A model generated the notes under the pieces. It was not told the DNA's origin, ran no database searches, and saw nothing but the letters and a program-made list of their open reading frames with translations. From the NCBI GenBank assembly GCA_024696355.1, contig JAILGV010000014.1:1-53483 (forward strand): 53,483 nucleotides of DNA. Direction: 5' to 3'. Of this stretch, positions 44,401-50,794 are shown piece by piece. A program made the position numbers and the translations under genes. Source of the stretch: Solobacterium sp. (lineage in GTDB: Bacteria; Bacillota_I; Bacilli_A; Erysipelotrichales; Erysipelotrichaceae). How positions within the stretch are numbered: position 1 is the first letter of the stretch; every line of letters begins with the position of its first letter.

Positions 44401-45215
44401 CTTATACGGTCGAAAAGCCGCATGTGCTGATTCCGGTCTTCCCGGGCACCAACTGTGAATGGGATACGGCAAAAGCATTTGAAAAGTACGGTGCGGAGAC
44501 CGAAATCTTTGTGGTGCGCAACCGCACATCCGAAGAAATCGCCGAAAGTGCCGACGCATTTGCCGAAGCGATTTCACGGAGTCATATCATTGCCGTGCCG
44601 GGCGGATTCTCCGGCGGTGATGAACCGGACGGTTCGGGCAAATTCATTACGGCTTTCTTCCGCAATCCGAAGATCAGGGCGGAGGTTGCGAAGCTTCTGG
44701 ATGAAAGAGAAGGGCTGATGTGCGGCATCTGCAACGGATTCCAGGCACTCATCAAGCTCGGTCTTGTTCCGTACGGAAAGATTATCGATCCTGATGAGGC
44801 AAGCCCGACGCTGACCTTTAATACAATCGGCAGGCACCAGAGCATGATTGTGCGTACGAGAGTCGCAAGCAATAAATCACCCTGGCTGAGATATGCACAT
44901 GTCGGCGACATCCACCACGTTGCCGTAAGCCATGGCGAGGGACGCTTTATCGCATCGCAGGAAGTCCTGGATGAAATGCTGAAAAACGGACAGGTCGCAG
45001 TGCAGTATGTGGACCCGGACGGAAAACCTACGGACGATATCCGGTACAATCCGAATAATTCCTTCATGGCAATTGAAGGAATCACAAGTCCGGACGGAAG
45101 GGTGTTCGGCAAGATGGGACATTCGGAACGAAGCGGAAGCGGACTCTACCGCAACATTCCGGATCAGAACCTGCAGGATCTGATCTTCAGGGGTGCGGTT
45201 GACTATTTCAGATAA
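41493..45215 (+). CDS. purL: Phosphoribosylformylglycinamidine synthase, single chain
   Basis: A 1240-residue FGAM synthase with fused synthetase and glutaminase. The synthetase part shows DTYWSDHCRHTTF, NETHNHPTEIEPFGGAATCLGG and the second half-site AIGGKDSMSG. The C-terminal glutaminase has IPVFPGTNCEWD, AVPGGFSGGDE, and the nucleophile in MCGICNGFQALIKLG. The single-chain form is common in Proteobacteria and some anaerobic Firmicutes, whereas Bacillus uses PurL, PurQ and PurS. Last gene of the operon; purF, purC, purB and purK are elsewhere. Confidence 0.96.
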   Translation: MTVYRCFTEKKKPYAVEAAGVLNNLNTVVLSGHISGVRVFNRYDLENIAEEDYEMAKRNILSEPQVDDLYEEEAPAPDADEWVLAVEYLPGQFDQRADSASQCIQLSTCRTRPDVRTAKLYYIRGAELTEAEKGKIRDTLINPVEAREAKLKKPDTILMSYPKPDLPPVMEGFILRSPEELAELRKSMGLAMDTADLKFLQDYFKNEEKRDPTMTEIRVIDTYWSDHCRHTTFNTILQDIRIEPDYIRQTFDDYLQVRKEVYQGRKEKPVTLMDLGTIAAKALKKRGKLKDLDESEEINACSVRLKVDVDGEDRDWLLMFKNETHNHPTEIEPFGGAATCLGGAIRDPLSGRSYVYQAMRITGAADPLKPVEQTLKGKLPQRKLTVTAANGYSSYGNQIGLSTGLVHELYHPGYVAKRMEIGAVIAAAPAENVVRRQPEPGDAVILLGGRTGRDGCGGATGSSKSHTVESLETCGAEVQKGNAPEERKLQRLFRNPEATRLIKRCNDFGAGGVSVAIGELADGLHINLNLVPKKYEGLDGTELAISESQERMAVVTAAEDAEKFCRLADSENLESTIVAHVSDDARLVMELDGVRIVDISREFLNTNGAERFADVRIPEPEKQERKADAGSFAQRMQELVSDLNVCSQKGLSERFDSTIGAGTVLMPFGGKYQLTPAQAMAAKIPVLNGTTETASLMGWGFDPYVSSESSYKGAMEAVITSVAKIIAAGGSAQHCWLSFQEFFGHTGEDPKRWGSPMAALLGAFRAQMELGVAAIGGKDSMSGTFENIDVPPTLVSFAVSHAPAAKIISDEFKGAGHKVFLLKPEYDSHGLPVFESVRSVFLQMETLNAQGRVLASWTLERGGAAEGLFKMALGNRIGIRFEKDTDYQALFEKCAGAFIVETDGDLPENAVLLGTTEERFVFEAEQTLDLSLLQKAYEAKLQPVFPYLEDRPASELPAFSCEADHVMHASYTVEKPHVLIPVFPGTNCEWDTAKAFEKYGAETEIFVVRNRTSEEIAESADAFAEAISRSHIIAVPGGFSGGDEPDGSGKFITAFFRNPKIRAEVAKLLDEREGLMCGICNGFQALIKLGLVPYGKIIDPDEASPTLTFNTIGRHQSMIVRTRVASNKSPWLRYAHVGDIHHVAVSHGEGRFIASQEVLDEMLKNGQVAVQYVDPDGKPTDDIRYNPNNSFMAIEGITSPDGRVFGKMGHSERSGSGLYRNIPDQNLQDLIFRGAVDYFR

Positions 45216-45227
45216 AACTCAGCTGAA

Positions 45228-45260
45228 CAGTGGGAGGCGTGAACGCTTCCCGCTGTTTTT
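45228..45260 (+). terminator. Terminator of the purine operon
   Basis: CAGTGGGAGGCG-TGAA-CGCTTCCCGCTG (G-U wobbles allowed) followed by TTTTT. Confidence 0.85.
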
Positions 45261-45277
45261 CACAGGAAATTGGCAGA

Positions 45278-45318
45278 GAATGCGCAGATTGTTGTAATGT
45301 ATTAGTATGAATGCGCAG
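45278..45318 (+). repeat. Direct repeat GAATGCGCAG, 31 bp apart
   Basis: Two exact copies (45278-45287 and 45309-45318) spaced by three helical turns in the 211-bp region before the DUF1576 gene; a TAGTAT (45303-45308), a possible -10, lies directly before the second copy. Possible activator or repressor sites. Confidence 0.4.
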
Positions 45319-45332
45319 GGAAACCGCAGAAA

Positions 45333-45365
45333 GCCGGAATCAGGCATCACTGTCCGCATTCCGGC
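45333..45365 (+). promoter_or_regulatory. Hairpin in the DUF1576 gene leader
   Basis: GCCGGAAT (45333-45340) and ATTCCGGC (45358-45365) form a perfect 8-bp stem with a 17-base loop, about 100 bases before the ATG. Without a T-run it is not a terminator. Confidence 0.4.
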
Positions 45366-45471
45366 AGAAAATGATTGCACCGGCAGATAAAGAATTATGC
45401 ATACGCCGGCGGATCAATGAAAGGGACTTTACGGAAGCATTGTCCGCAGCGGGCAAAGGGGGATATCAAAC

Positions 45472-46746
45472 ATGGCAGGAATTCTGGGTTATGACCGCAG
45501 CAGCCCTTCGGAAGCTGTATTCAGAATCAATCTCTTCACAGCTGTCGTTCTGATTGTGTTCGGTCTTCTGACCGGAGGAAATCCGGGTACGGCAGTAAAC
45601 GGTCTGTGGACCGTCTGGATATCTCCGGCGGCACTGATCACCGACTATACGGTAATCGGCGGAATCAGCGGCGGTTTTCTGAATGCGGGACTGTCAATGC
45701 TGCTGGCTGTTGTCTGCATCAGGATGTCAGGTGCCGAATTCGGCGGGCTGAGCTTCGGCACATGCTTTATCGTTGCCGGTTTTGCCCTGTTCGGCAAGAG
45801 TGTTCCGAATATGATCCCGATCGTTCTCGGCTCCTGGATTTACGGAAAGCTGATCGGCGTGCCGTCTTCAAGAACCGTGTTCCCGGGTCTTCTGGCAACC
45901 TGCATGGGTCCGTTTGTTACATTTACCGCCCTTAACGCTCCCGGACCGCTGGCTGTCAGGCTGATTCTTGCCGTGCTTGTCGGAATTATGATCGGCATGC
46001 TTTCACTGATCTGTGCTCCGGTTACGGCAAGGGTTCATAACGGATATACGCTGTTCAATATCGGTATGATTACCGGCTTCATCGGTACGCTGCTTGTCAG
46101 CATCATGAAGAATTTCGGAATGGAATTTGCTCCGCTGTCGACTTGGTCCCTCGACAATGATCGGTGGATGCTGATTCTGATCGGCGGACTCTGCGTTCTG
46201 TTTATTCTGACCGGAATGATCATGGGCGGTCTTTCCGACTACAAAGATATCTTTAAGCACAGCGGAAAAAACGGAACCGACTATGTCAGACTGGTCGGTC
46301 TTCCGGCTTCACTGATCAATATGGGAATCATGGGCATAATGGCGATGGCATATATCCTGATCGTCGGCGGTCATCTTTCCGGACCGGTCTGTGCGGGCGT
46401 ACTGACGATTATCGGCTTTGCGGCATTCGGAATGAATCCGTACAATGTCATATTCCTGTGGCTCGGCATCATCCTGATGTCCTTTGTCTCGATATGGAGC
46501 CTGAACGATCAGGCAATCCTTCTTGCCGCTGTCTTTGTGCCGTGCCTGTGCGGCATTACCGGTGACTTCGGTCCGTTCTGGGGCATCGCTGCAGGCATCT
46601 TCCATGTATCGCTGGTGCGCAATACGGCATCGAATTTCGGCTGGCTGGATCTGTACAACAACGGATACGCCGCCGGACTTGTAACGATCATCCTGCTTCC
46701 TCTGATCGAGTATGTCAATAAGCTGCGCGGCAAAGACAACAAATAA
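45472..46746 (+). CDS. DUF1576 integral membrane protein
   Basis: A 424-residue protein made of about ten to twelve hydrophobic helices with few charges, Gly-rich turns and a conserved-looking middle loop (DYKDIFKHSG). It matches DUF1576, a family with no known function found in Firmicutes; the layout suggests a transporter or channel. Ribosome-binding site AAAGGGGGA (45455-45463) is complementary over nine bases to the C-rich loop of the candidate small RNA at 24319-24427. It is followed by its own terminator. Confidence 0.8.
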   Translation: MAGILGYDRSSPSEAVFRINLFTAVVLIVFGLLTGGNPGTAVNGLWTVWISPAALITDYTVIGGISGGFLNAGLSMLLAVVCIRMSGAEFGGLSFGTCFIVAGFALFGKSVPNMIPIVLGSWIYGKLIGVPSSRTVFPGLLATCMGPFVTFTALNAPGPLAVRLILAVLVGIMIGMLSLICAPVTARVHNGYTLFNIGMITGFIGTLLVSIMKNFGMEFAPLSTWSLDNDRWMLILIGGLCVLFILTGMIMGGLSDYKDIFKHSGKNGTDYVRLVGLPASLINMGIMGIMAMAYILIVGGHLSGPVCAGVLTIIGFAAFGMNPYNVIFLWLGIILMSFVSIWSLNDQAILLAAVFVPCLCGITGDFGPFWGIAAGIFHVSLVRNTASNFGWLDLYNNGYAAGLVTIILLPLIEYVNKLRGKDNK

Positions 46747-46757
46747 TGAACGCATAA

Positions 46758-46798
46758 GAATGAAGTGCTCTGAGATTGAGAAACTTCATTCTTTTTTT
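46758..46798 (+). terminator. Rho-independent terminator
   Basis: GAATGAAGT / ACTTCATTC, 16-base loop, seven T's. Confidence 0.85.
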
Positions 46799-46837
46799 GA
46801 TTCGTGAAGCAAAGCGTGGTTTAATCAGATGATTGAT

Positions 46838-46866
46838 TTGCACTTTTATCAGCTGATAGGTAGAAT
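46838..46866 (+). promoter_or_regulatory. Promoter of trkA-trkH
   Basis: TTGCAC (46838-46843), 17-bp spacer, TAGAAT (46861-46866), 41 bases before the trkA ATG. The leader is too short for a c-di-AMP riboswitch. Confidence 0.6.
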
Positions 46867-46906
46867 GGTAGACGTATATTCAGATTAACTGGGGTGAGGT
46901 TTCACT

Positions 46907-48268
46907 ATGAGAATATTGGTTGCAGGAGGAGGCAAGATCGGCTCTACACTGATCGGCCAGCTTTCCGCTGAGGGACATGAAATAACCGTTATTGACAAAA
47001 GCACAGAAGTTCTGGAGAAAATCATGGAGCATTATGACGTGATTGCCGTGGCCGGAAATTCCGCAAGCATGGGAATTCTGGAGGAGGCAGGCGTCATGAA
47101 TGCCGATCTTATGATTGCCGCAACGGATACGGATGAGGTCAATCTTCTTTCCTGCATGACAGCGCACGGTCTGAATCCGGAACTGCACACAATCGGAAGA
47201 ATCAGAAATCCGGAATACCGCCGTCAGGCATATGAGATGCGTGATGTTTTTGCTCTGAATATGGTTATCAATCCTGAACGTGAAGCGGCGCAGGAAATTG
47301 CCAGACTTCTGAAGTTCCCCGGTTTCCTGAAGATTGATACATTTGCCAAAGGCAATGTTGAAATAGTTGAACTGAGAATTGACGCGAACAGTCCGCTGAA
47401 AAATGTATCCATGCGCAATCTGTCCTCCATTATTCACGGTCATGCACTGATCTGCGCCGTGCTTCGTGACGGAAAGTGCGTCATTCCCGACGGAACATTT
47501 ACCCTGAAGGAAGGCGATCTGATTTTTGCGACAGCATCGCCGAACAATCTGAGTGCACTGCTCAAAACACTCGGAATTATTACCAGAAAGGCCAAGCGTG
47601 TCCTGATCGCCGGCGGCGGAAGAATCAGCTACTACCTTGTCCGCGAACTGGAAAAGTCCGGCATGGACTGCACAATTATCGAAAGCAGAAGCGACAGATG
47701 CCACTGGCTGGCAGAGGAACTTCCCAATGCAACGATCATTGAGGGTGATGCCAGCTCGCAGGACTTCCTGGACAGCGTCGGTCTGGGAGACAGTGATGCG
47801 CTTGTGACGATGACCGGCCTGGATGAGCTGAATATTGTTATTTCGCTGTATGCAAACACCAGAAATGTGTCGCAGGTCGTCACCAAGATTTCTCATGCGG
47901 AAAACAACAAGATTCTTGATGCAATGTCAATCGGTTCCGTTATTTCACCGAAGGAACTGGCTTCCAATCTGATCGTCCGTTACGTCAGGGCAATGCAGAA
48001 CAAGCAGGGCGCGGCAGTCGCCATGCATACGATTGCCAACGGCAGGGCAGAGGCAATGGAATTCATCGTTGAGAAGGACACAAAGCATATCGGCCAAAGA
48101 CTCAGAGACTTCAAGACAAAGAAGAACGTTCTGATCGCTGCCATAGCGCATGCCGGATACACGGTGATTGCCAACGGTAATGAAAGTTTTGAAGAAGGCG
48201 ATTCGATCGTCGTTGTAACCAACAGCAACGACAGCATCAGAACGCTGAATGATATCTTTGAGGAATGA
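46907..48268 (+). CDS. trkA: Potassium uptake regulatory protein TrkA
   Basis: The cytoplasmic gating subunit of Trk potassium uptake, 453 residues. Two RCK (TrkA-N) NAD(H)/nucleotide domains begin at about residues 1 (LVAGGGKIGSTLIGQL) and 229 (LIAGGGRISYYLVRELE), each followed by a TrkA-C domain (about 140-220 and 365-450). This duplicated form is the full-length E. coli-like TrkA rather than the short KtrA. Followed at once by trkH. Confidence 0.95.
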   Translation: MRILVAGGGKIGSTLIGQLSAEGHEITVIDKSTEVLEKIMEHYDVIAVAGNSASMGILEEAGVMNADLMIAATDTDEVNLLSCMTAHGLNPELHTIGRIRNPEYRRQAYEMRDVFALNMVINPEREAAQEIARLLKFPGFLKIDTFAKGNVEIVELRIDANSPLKNVSMRNLSSIIHGHALICAVLRDGKCVIPDGTFTLKEGDLIFATASPNNLSALLKTLGIITRKAKRVLIAGGGRISYYLVRELEKSGMDCTIIESRSDRCHWLAEELPNATIIEGDASSQDFLDSVGLGDSDALVTMTGLDELNIVISLYANTRNVSQVVTKISHAENNKILDAMSIGSVISPKELASNLIVRYVRAMQNKQGAAVAMHTIANGRAEAMEFIVEKDTKHIGQRLRDFKTKKNVLIAAIAHAGYTVIANGNESFEEGDSIVVVTNSNDSIRTLNDIFEE

Positions 48269-48269
48269 T

Positions 48270-49736
48270 ATGCGCAACGCGATGAATTATAAAAAAATCG
48301 GTCAGATCATTTCTCTGATCCTGGCGGTCGAGGCGGTATTCATGATACCTGCATGGCTGATCAGCCTGTACTATCATGAGCACAATGCGGCATTTTCGAT
48401 TATCAAGTCGATTGTTATCATTGTGATCGCTGCCGGCTGTCTTTACGCTGTCACAAGGAATGCCAAAAAAGGCTTCTATGCCAAGGAAGGTCTTGTGACG
48501 ACCGGGGTGGCATGGCTTGTCATGTCAATGCTCGGATGTCTGCCGTTCTATATTTCAAGGGAAATCCCGCTTTATGTGGATGCCCTGTTTGAAATGGTAT
48601 CCGGTTTTACAACGACCGGTTCCTCCATTCTGACAAACGTCGAGGCGATGGACAAAGGTCTGCTGTACTGGCGTTCATTCAGCCACTGGCTGGGCGGCAT
48701 GGGAGTGCTGGTGTTCCTGCTGGCCATCGTTCCGCTTTCCGGCAAAAACGAGGGCTTTACGATACATATCCTGAGAGCGGAGAGCCCGGGACCTTCGGTC
48801 GGCAAGCTTGGGCCGCGCATGAAGCAGACAGCGGTGATCCTGTATGTCATCTATGTTGTTCTTACGGTGCTTGACTTCCTGTTTCTTGTGATCGGCGGAA
48901 TGCCGGTATTCGATGCGGTATGCACTGCCGTGGGTACGGCAGGCACCGGCGGATTCGGTGTCAAAAATGACTCCATGGCCAGCTACAGTCCGTATCTGCA
49001 GAATGTCACGACGGTGTTTATGCTGCTGTTCGGCGTCAACTTCAGCTGTTACTACCTGCTTCTCATGAAGCGCGTCAAAGATGTGCTGCGGGATGAGGAA
49101 CTGCATCTGTACGTGGGAATTGTATTTACCAGCATCGTTCTGATTACACTGAACCTGAGAGGGTTCTTCCCGACTGTCGCAGAGACAGTCCGTCATGCGG
49201 CTTTCCAGGTTGCCACGGTCATATCCACTTCCGGATTCGCGACAGCGGACTTTGACAAGTGGCCGGCCCTGAGCAAGGCGATCCTGCTGATCCTGATGCT
49301 ATCCGGCGCCTGTGCAGGAAGCACCGGCGGCGGCATCAAGGTGGCCAGGATTATGCTGCTGTTCAAGAGCCTCCGCAGGAATTTCCATGAGAATCTTCGT
49401 TCCAGTGAAGTCAGAAAAGTCAGAGTCAACGGCGTTGTCATGGACGAAAAAGTCATGCGCAACGTCAACGGTTATCTGATTGCATATGTATTCATTATTA
49501 TCTTCAGCTTCCTGATCGTATCCATGGACGGATTCTCCATTGAGACCAATCTGTCGGCTGTCATAGCGACATTCAATAATATCGGTCCCGGCTTCGACGG
49601 AGTGGGCGCAACATGCAACTTCAGTGCATACAGTCCCCTGAGCAAGCTGGTTATGATCTTCGATATGCTCGCCGGCAGACTGGAGATCTATCCGATACTG
49701 ATTCTGTTCTCCAGGAGCGCCTGGAAAAAAATCTGA
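48270..49736 (+). CDS. trkH: Potassium uptake membrane protein TrkH/KtrB
   Basis: The pore subunit of the same system, 488 residues. Four pore-loop segments with the filter Gly are visible: TTTGSS, VGTAGTGGFG, STSGFAT and NNIGPGFDG, with the glycine hinge GACAGSTGGGIK between repeats three and four. The frame extends to 48249 inside trkA, but ATG 48270 with GAGGAA five bases in front is the likely start. Converges without a gap on the PfkB gene. Confidence 0.94.
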   Translation: MRNAMNYKKIGQIISLILAVEAVFMIPAWLISLYYHEHNAAFSIIKSIVIIVIAAGCLYAVTRNAKKGFYAKEGLVTTGVAWLVMSMLGCLPFYISREIPLYVDALFEMVSGFTTTGSSILTNVEAMDKGLLYWRSFSHWLGGMGVLVFLLAIVPLSGKNEGFTIHILRAESPGPSVGKLGPRMKQTAVILYVIYVVLTVLDFLFLVIGGMPVFDAVCTAVGTAGTGGFGVKNDSMASYSPYLQNVTTVFMLLFGVNFSCYYLLLMKRVKDVLRDEELHLYVGIVFTSIVLITLNLRGFFPTVAETVRHAAFQVATVISTSGFATADFDKWPALSKAILLILMLSGACAGSTGGGIKVARIMLLFKSLRRNFHENLRSSEVRKVRVNGVVMDEKVMRNVNGYLIAYVFIIIFSFLIVSMDGFSIETNLSAVIATFNNIGPGFDGVGATCNFSAYSPLSKLVMIFDMLAGRLEIYPILILFSRSAWKKI

Positions 49737-50699
49737 TTACTTTACTGCAGGCAGGAGTTTCCCGCCTGCTTTTTCTATCATCTGCACGGCATCCGCCCAG
49801 GTGCCGGCACCTGCGCATGCGCCGATCTGCCTCATGACGGAAGCTGCCTGTGCACTTCCCATCAGACCGCAGGAATACAGGTCATATCCCCTGAGCCAGG
49901 CCGCAAGGAAGCCGGCGAACAGTGCATCACCCGCACCGGTGGTATCGGCCGGTATGCCTTTATAAAGAGAGGGAATGCGGTATTCGCTGCTGAAATCGGT
50001 CAGATACAGACCCTGTGCACCGAGCTTGATGCCGAAGTATTTCAGCGGGAACTGCCTGAAGAAATCCGTAATGCCGGCAATGTCGTCCGTTCCGGCATAT
50101 GCTCTGGCTTCCTGAATGCTCGGAATGAAAATATCACAGTTCATCAGAGCATCACGGACTTTGGATATCCATTCGCCCTGTCTGTCGACGGAGGCATCCA
50201 TGCTGGTTGTCATGCCCAGCGAATGTGCTTCGGCAAACAGATCAGCCAGCGGCTTTCCGTCAAGCCCGGGAATCATATTGACGCTGGCGATATGAAGATG
50301 GCGTGAATTTCCTAATATGTGTGCAGGAATCATATCTGCGGTGAAAAAGGTATTTCCGTTGTGCGGAACTCGCAGAATATGCCTGTCTCCCGATTCATCA
50401 ATCAGGATGACGGGACTTGCGGTATGACATGATTTGTTTCGGAAGAGACCTTCGGTATTGACGCCTTCTTTTTTTAATACAGCTTCCAGACTGTCCGCTG
50501 CACTGTCACATCCGGTACAGACGCATACCGCCGTACGCAGGCCGAGTCTGGCAAGGGAAACGGAGGCGTTGACGGCATCTCCGCCGGGACCTTCATGATA
50601 GCCTTTTGCAGTATCACCGTCGATCGACAGAAGATCGGACGGAACACCGGAAAACAATGTATCCCAGGTGGCAATCCCGGCACAGCAAATATCAAACAT
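49737..50699 (-). CDS. PfkB-family sugar kinase
   Basis: A 320-residue ribokinase-fold enzyme: GPGGDAVNASVSLARLG (signature 1) and DTTGAGDALFAG (signature 2 with the catalytic Asp). It is more like 2-keto-3-deoxygluconate/fructose-type kinases than the PfkB at 33.9 kb, but the substrate is open. Start at 50699, where GGAGG stands eight bases before the ATG; the longer frame to 50786 runs through the terminator hairpin of the next gene and is rejected. The stop abuts that of trkH. Confidence 0.9.
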   Translation of the reverse strand: MFDICCAGIATWDTLFSGVPSDLLSIDGDTAKGYHEGPGGDAVNASVSLARLGLRTAVCVCTGCDSAADSLEAVLKKEGVNTEGLFRNKSCHTASPVILIDESGDRHILRVPHNGNTFFTADMIPAHILGNSRHLHIASVNMIPGLDGKPLADLFAEAHSLGMTTSMDASVDRQGEWISKVRDALMNCDIFIPSIQEARAYAGTDDIAGITDFFRQFPLKYFGIKLGAQGLYLTDFSSEYRIPSLYKGIPADTTGAGDALFAGFLAAWLRGYDLYSCGLMGSAQAASVMRQIGACAGAGTWADAVQMIEKAGGKLLPAVK

Positions 50700-50762
50700 G
50701 ATGAATACCTCCGCAGTTATATACGGCATTATTTTAGCATTGCCCGTGCGCCTGCGCATGAT

Positions 50763-50789
50763 AAAAGCGGTGTGTATTTTACACACCGC
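50763..50789 (-). terminator. Terminator of the beta-propeller gene
   Basis: Perfect stem GCGGTGTGT / ACACACCGC with a 5-base loop; on the minus strand it ends TTTTAT, six bases after the gene's stop. Confidence 0.85.
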
Positions 50790-50794
50790 CGTGT

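Noticed and set aside
45311-45553. 80-codon frame before the DUF1576 gene
   Set aside because: Overlaps the real gene in another frame, no ribosome-binding site, basic composition without family features.
46799-46906. c-di-AMP riboswitch before trkA
   Set aside because: The leader after the promoter is about 35 bases, far too short.
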